Made by a program: the position numbers and the translations under genes. This document shows, in pieces, positions 60,843 through 64,000 of a DNA stretch of 64,000 nt. Under the pieces are notes generated by a model. It did not search any database. It had not been told where the DNA came from and worked only from the letters and a program-made list of their open reading frames with translations. Each line of letters opens with the position of its first letter. The first letter of the stretch is position 1. The stretch is from Colocasia esculenta (Eukaryota; Streptophyta; Magnoliopsida; Alismatales; Araceae). The stretch is taken from contig CM024764.1 in assembly GCA_014218235.1 (NCBI GenBank), positions 68,485,184 to 68,549,183 of the forward strand. The letters run 5' to 3'.

Positions 60843-62290
60843 TGATGCGGGACAACACACGGGACTACGCTAACCGACGTACTACGACTCTCCAAAGACG
60901 CGATCAGCACTAAGCAACATAGAATAACAGATTCATACCAACCAAACAAGTAAGCAACAGGAAAATAATCACGTCCACAGAAGTACGAAGCCCACAAAGT
61001 CGTCCCTCGCGGAGGGAAACGTGGGACCAAGGTAGCTAAGAAGCCACCAAAACTAGGGTAGTCGTTCCACAGACAAGGTCCAAACGGAGCCTCCGGGAAA
61101 TAGGTTCTCGCACTCACAAGCCGGCTGTGACGCGCGTCACGAGCTAGATGTCCTACCTCACGAGTCGGCGGCAGTTATAAGCAAATACGAGAAAAGCAAG
61201 TAAACAGCTAGAGTAGGAATACGTACCTCCACGCCTATGCGTGGGAAGAACCCGACCATGTCACGAATCCTGAGTAAACAGTAAAATTCAAATATTACAA
61301 TGAAACTTGCCCACTCTACGCAGGGAGGTAAAAGGCCACAAACTTAACACCTCGGGACCTCGTGGGCCGTCAAACTTGCAAGGCCTGGACAGACGGCCTG
61401 TGTAGTGATGATCCTGGCTTGAACTGTTCGCTGGCGGACAGAGTTGGCGCTGCAGGCGCTCAGAGGAGCGGTGCAGTGCTGCGCGGTTGCGAAGGAGGTG
61501 GTGGCGCTGGCGCAAGCAGGGGGGGGGGCGTGCTGGCGTGGGAGTGCGGCGGGTGGCAGCGCGAAGGGGGGTGCAGACGTGGCGAGGGGCAGGGGGGGCG
61601 TGGGCGCCCGCGCTGGGCGAGGGGGTTGGAGGTGGCCGCGGGACGGCGGAGCGTGGCGTCGCGGGAGAGAGGGAAGGGGGCAGGGCGGGGCGGCTGGCGA
61701 AGCGGCGCTGGGGCGCGCCTGGAAGAGAGAGCGGCAGGGGCGGTGCGGCGCTGCTGGGCGGAGGCGCTCCCGGGGCGGGCTGGTGGAGTTGGCGGAGTGG
61801 CGTTGGCGGTGCGGAGGATGCAGGGGGAAGACGACAGCGACAGCAGAGCCTTCACAGTTGGCCTTCGCGGCGGAGCCTTCGCGGCTTCTCTCCGTCTCGG
61901 AGGAAGGAGAAGAAACAGCGGCGGCTGAGTTTCTCAAATATAAAAAATAACTGTTCTATTTCAAAAACCGGGGGTTTGCAAAGTATTTAAAGGGTTTGGG
62001 CTAATCCCTACCCAAATTGGACTCCTCTAAAGACTTACCATACTAAACACTTGACTAATCCTAATAGGACTAAAATAACATCAAAATTCGTAACAGAAAA
62101 TAAGTGAAAATAGTAAAGACACTAAACGGGCCCCAATTGGGCCATAACTACTGTCTATGGACTCCAAAAATAACCTCTATACCATGGGCTCGTCGCCCAA
62201 CCAAATTGACGCCTCTGTAGCGTGCTGTGCTCCTCGACGGCGGTAAATTAGGTCCGGGTTGAAGCGGACCCGGCTCTCGTGTCCTCACCA
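60843..62290 (-). repeat. 5' LTR of minus-strand gypsy element
   Basis: 1448 bp, close to identical with the 3' LTR. The G-rich block is at about 61430-61920. Small differences include runs of G and a one-base change in GGACCCGG(G)CTCTCG. Confidence 0.92.
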
Positions 62291-62295
62291 AACTG

Positions 62296-62445
62296 TTTGT
62301 CCTGTCATAATGAAACGGAAATACGTGGTCGTTTGAGAGGGTCACCCTCACACAATGGAGCCCATTGGCATAGCCACATCATAAGAACAGCCGGTGCCTC
62401 TCAGCAGGATATGGGGAGAGTTTTCCTCATTAATTAAACACCTCT
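62296..62445 (+). repeat. 178-bp tandem duplication (right part)
   Basis: Continues the second copy of the unit that starts at 54174. It shares TTTGTCCTGTCAT, CCTCTCAGCAGGATATG and TTAATTAAACACCT with the first copy (54035-54170). Confidence 0.85.
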
Positions 62446-62762
62446 CATCAGCTGTTCAGGCCAGGTCCTGAGATAGCTTGTGCCAGCCTGAATTAAAAAT
62501 AACTTACTGGTTTCAGGCAATGCTCCGAGTGAAGTTACACTATTGAGCAAATCCATGGCTGAGGTTTGGCTAGCCCCATGATGTGCAATCAGATGGAGGA
62601 GGTGTTTTTAATTGCACATGTTTTTTAAGGGAATATTGTCTGGTCCCAATTCTCAGATTGGGCATACACAATTCTCCAAACATGTGTGGAACCAATTATT
62701 GGATATCTGGATTGTTAATGGTAGTGCACTATTATGTACTATTTGAAAGATTGGGAATAAGA
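62446..62762. other. Spacer, no gene seen
   Basis: Ordinary non-coding sequence; no element or RNA gene recognised. Confidence 0.5.
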
Positions 62763-62764
62763 TG

Positions 62765-62838
62765 GGTGGGAGGGGCCGCGGGTCTCGAACCCAGGGCGGG
62801 TGTGTCCACCCAGTGGGGTTGCCACTGGGGTAGAACCA
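62765..62838 (-). mobile_element. tRNA-like SINE head, minus strand
   Basis: On the minus strand CTACCCCAGTGGCAA (62833-62819) resembles a tRNA box A and GGGTTCGAGACCC (62792-62780) is a near-consensus box B, about 30 nt apart. No complete tRNA cloverleaf can be drawn, so a SINE head is more likely than a tRNA gene. Confidence 0.5.
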
Positions 62839-62865
62839 AAAAAGATGTTTCCAACAGATTCATGA

Positions 62866-63010
62866 CCAGTGGGCTGTGGCCCAAGTGGTACAGGGTTGAA
62901 GCTAGGAGAGGAGCCACCCAGGTTCAAACCTGGGTGGTGGTCCCCCCCCCTCCCCCCTCATTTCAGTGCACCGGCTCTGCCACTGCAGTAGAGACACTCG
63001 AAACCGATAA
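62866..63010 (+). mobile_element. tRNA-like SINE head, plus strand
   Basis: TGGCCCAAGTGGTA (62877-62890) fits box A and GGTTCAAACC (62921-62930) fits box B. A C-rich run (62942-62956) follows, then unique sequence; no tail or target duplication was found. It diverges from the minus-strand head about 30 bp away. Confidence 0.5.
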
Positions 63011-64000
63011 CTAGTTGAGAAGTTGGTGATGCCACTTCACCAGGCCTTCCAATCTGTTCAACTTTTTCTATAGGAACCCCTTCAACGAAATCCTTCATTT
63101 ACTGCGTTCATGTTCTGAGTTTCTTGTCAACTGACTCTTTCTTAGTTGTGAGTCAATCACATATTTGTCGTGTTCGAGCAAGTTTCCAACTTTGGTCCAC
63201 CCATATGCGTGAAGGGCTTAAAAGTTCCTACGTTTTTAGATTCTTACTTGAACTTATACTGCAGAAGCCTTACGAAAATATCTCTTGTTTTCATGTATGT
63301 TTAATAATCTTAGTCTTTTTCTCTTCAGATAAATGAACGTGGCTAGATGAATGCTTCACAATGTCAGGGCAGGCAGCCGTGAGATGTGGATTTGCCCAAC
63401 TTCATGACTATTTCTTTTGATAGTTGGGTTCTGTACCTTGAGATGGATGAATGACAAGCATAAATGTGACCTCATCAATGATGTTCCAAGTAGGTCGGCT
63501 GTGTAGTTCTCGAGAACCTGCAATAAAAGTGTAATGGGTGCATTGAACTGAGTATTTTCTTAAAAGGTGACTACAAGCAGAGTCTTTTCTGGTCCATGAA
63601 AATATATTCTTGTTCTTGCATTCCCATGTACGAGGAACTCATGCTACTTTCTCTCACGACAGTCTGATGTTCGGACTCAATGAGGAATACTCAAGTTGAT
63701 GCTCCCAATCTTGGGATTGTGCACTCTGTGGCCTTCCCACCATCTGTGATATAAAATCGGATCACTGAGATTTTCTTCGCTATGAAGAACGTTTGAGCTT
63801 AAGTTTTGAGATGCCTGGATTTGTTTGGCTATGGAGTTTGTGTGGCGTGCTGAGCCTTTTTTTTTTTTTTTATGAAACGGCATTACAGATGTAAGCTCAT
63901 AAAATGGAGTCTTAGTTGGCTGCTATATCTATCCTGCTGTAAGCTCAGATCAAACACATTGCGGATGTGATATTAACTCCTGCAGCCCTACCTTGGGCTT
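63011..64000. other. Non-coding right end
   Basis: No gene or element recognised. A poly(T) run at about 63858-63872 could be the tail of a minus-strand retroposed sequence. Confidence 0.45.

Larger units (their letters stand above)
54213..62290 (-). mobile_element. Ty3/gypsy chromovirus (CRM/Galadriel-like), minus strand, defective
   Basis: An 8.1-kb element with LTRs of 1446 and 1448 bp and a perfect target duplication AACTG (54208-54212 and 62291-62295). In element orientation it reads right to left: 5' LTR 60843-62290, initiator-Met primer site, a single gag-pol frame, 3' LTR 54213-55658. The integrase tail with GISSTFNVSDL and a chromodomain place it among chromoviruses; the exact clade is less certain. 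Five in-frame stops and one frameshift disable it. Confidence 0.93.

Noticed and set aside
62866..62940. tRNA gene
   Set aside because: Boxes A and B are present but acceptor and anticodon stems do not pair as a tRNA; a SINE head fits better.

Overview
The window is nuclear DNA of a flowering plant, probably a monocot. Evidence: a plant-type chaperonin gene (CCT2) in eleven coding exons, a chloroplast-targeted N-acetylglutamate kinase gene with a very GC-rich single-exon body, plant-lineage CACTA and chromovirus elements, and initiator-Met-tRNA primer sites in the LTR elements. The genus cannot be told from sequence alone. About 44 of the 64 kb is transposable elements, many nested. Only two ordinary host genes are recognisable.

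Layout. 1-570: part of a probable Ty3/gypsy LTR on the minus strand, interrupted by a complete CACTA (En/Spm) DNA transposon at 571-11400. That element has matching termini, a 3-bp TGG target duplication, dense subterminal motifs and two multi-exon genes whose spliced frames are open: a TNP2/TNPD-type transposase (1143 codons) and a TNPA-like protein (491 codons). A near-perfect 273-bp hairpin lies ahead of the transposase gene. 11404-14882: mostly non-coding, with a small hairpin element at about 13.0-13.3 kb. 14883-24362: CCT2 (TCP-1 beta), 527 codons, intact. Its seventh intron carries an antisense RTE-type LINE (18084-22394, 17-bp target duplication), itself split by a 1.2-kb element with TTA target duplication and an extremely C-rich core. 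24363-26665: intergenic, one MITE-like element and a long (CT)n tract.

26666-38310: Ty3/gypsy chromovirus of Tekay/Del type with LTRs over 3.2 kb and a broken gag-pol; a SINE-like insert sits only in its 5' LTR, and gag holds two intron-like interruptions. 39164-48315: a second LTR element with 3.6-kb LTRs, a perfect 5-bp duplication (CCACC) and a 1.9-kb interior without genes (a LARD-type non-autonomous element). 48321-51405: old TE debris and AT-rich spacer. 51406-52425: NAGK, intact and apparently intronless. 54213-62290: a third Ty3/gypsy chromovirus on the minus strand (duplication AACTG), with one long gag-pol frame broken by five stops and one frameshift; its reading frame runs into the 3' LTR. 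It landed in the second copy of an older 178-bp tandem duplication. 62446-64000: non-coding, with two divergently oriented tRNA-like SINE heads.

The host genes are unrelated to each other: CCT2 is a subunit of the cytosolic TRiC/CCT folding chamber, NAGK performs the second step of ornithine/arginine synthesis in the plastid. I found no clearly new biological system. The most unusual items are the exon-intron module amplification and long hairpin in the CACTA element, intron-like gaps in the Tekay gag, the C-rich cargo of the nested element, and the gene-less LARD.
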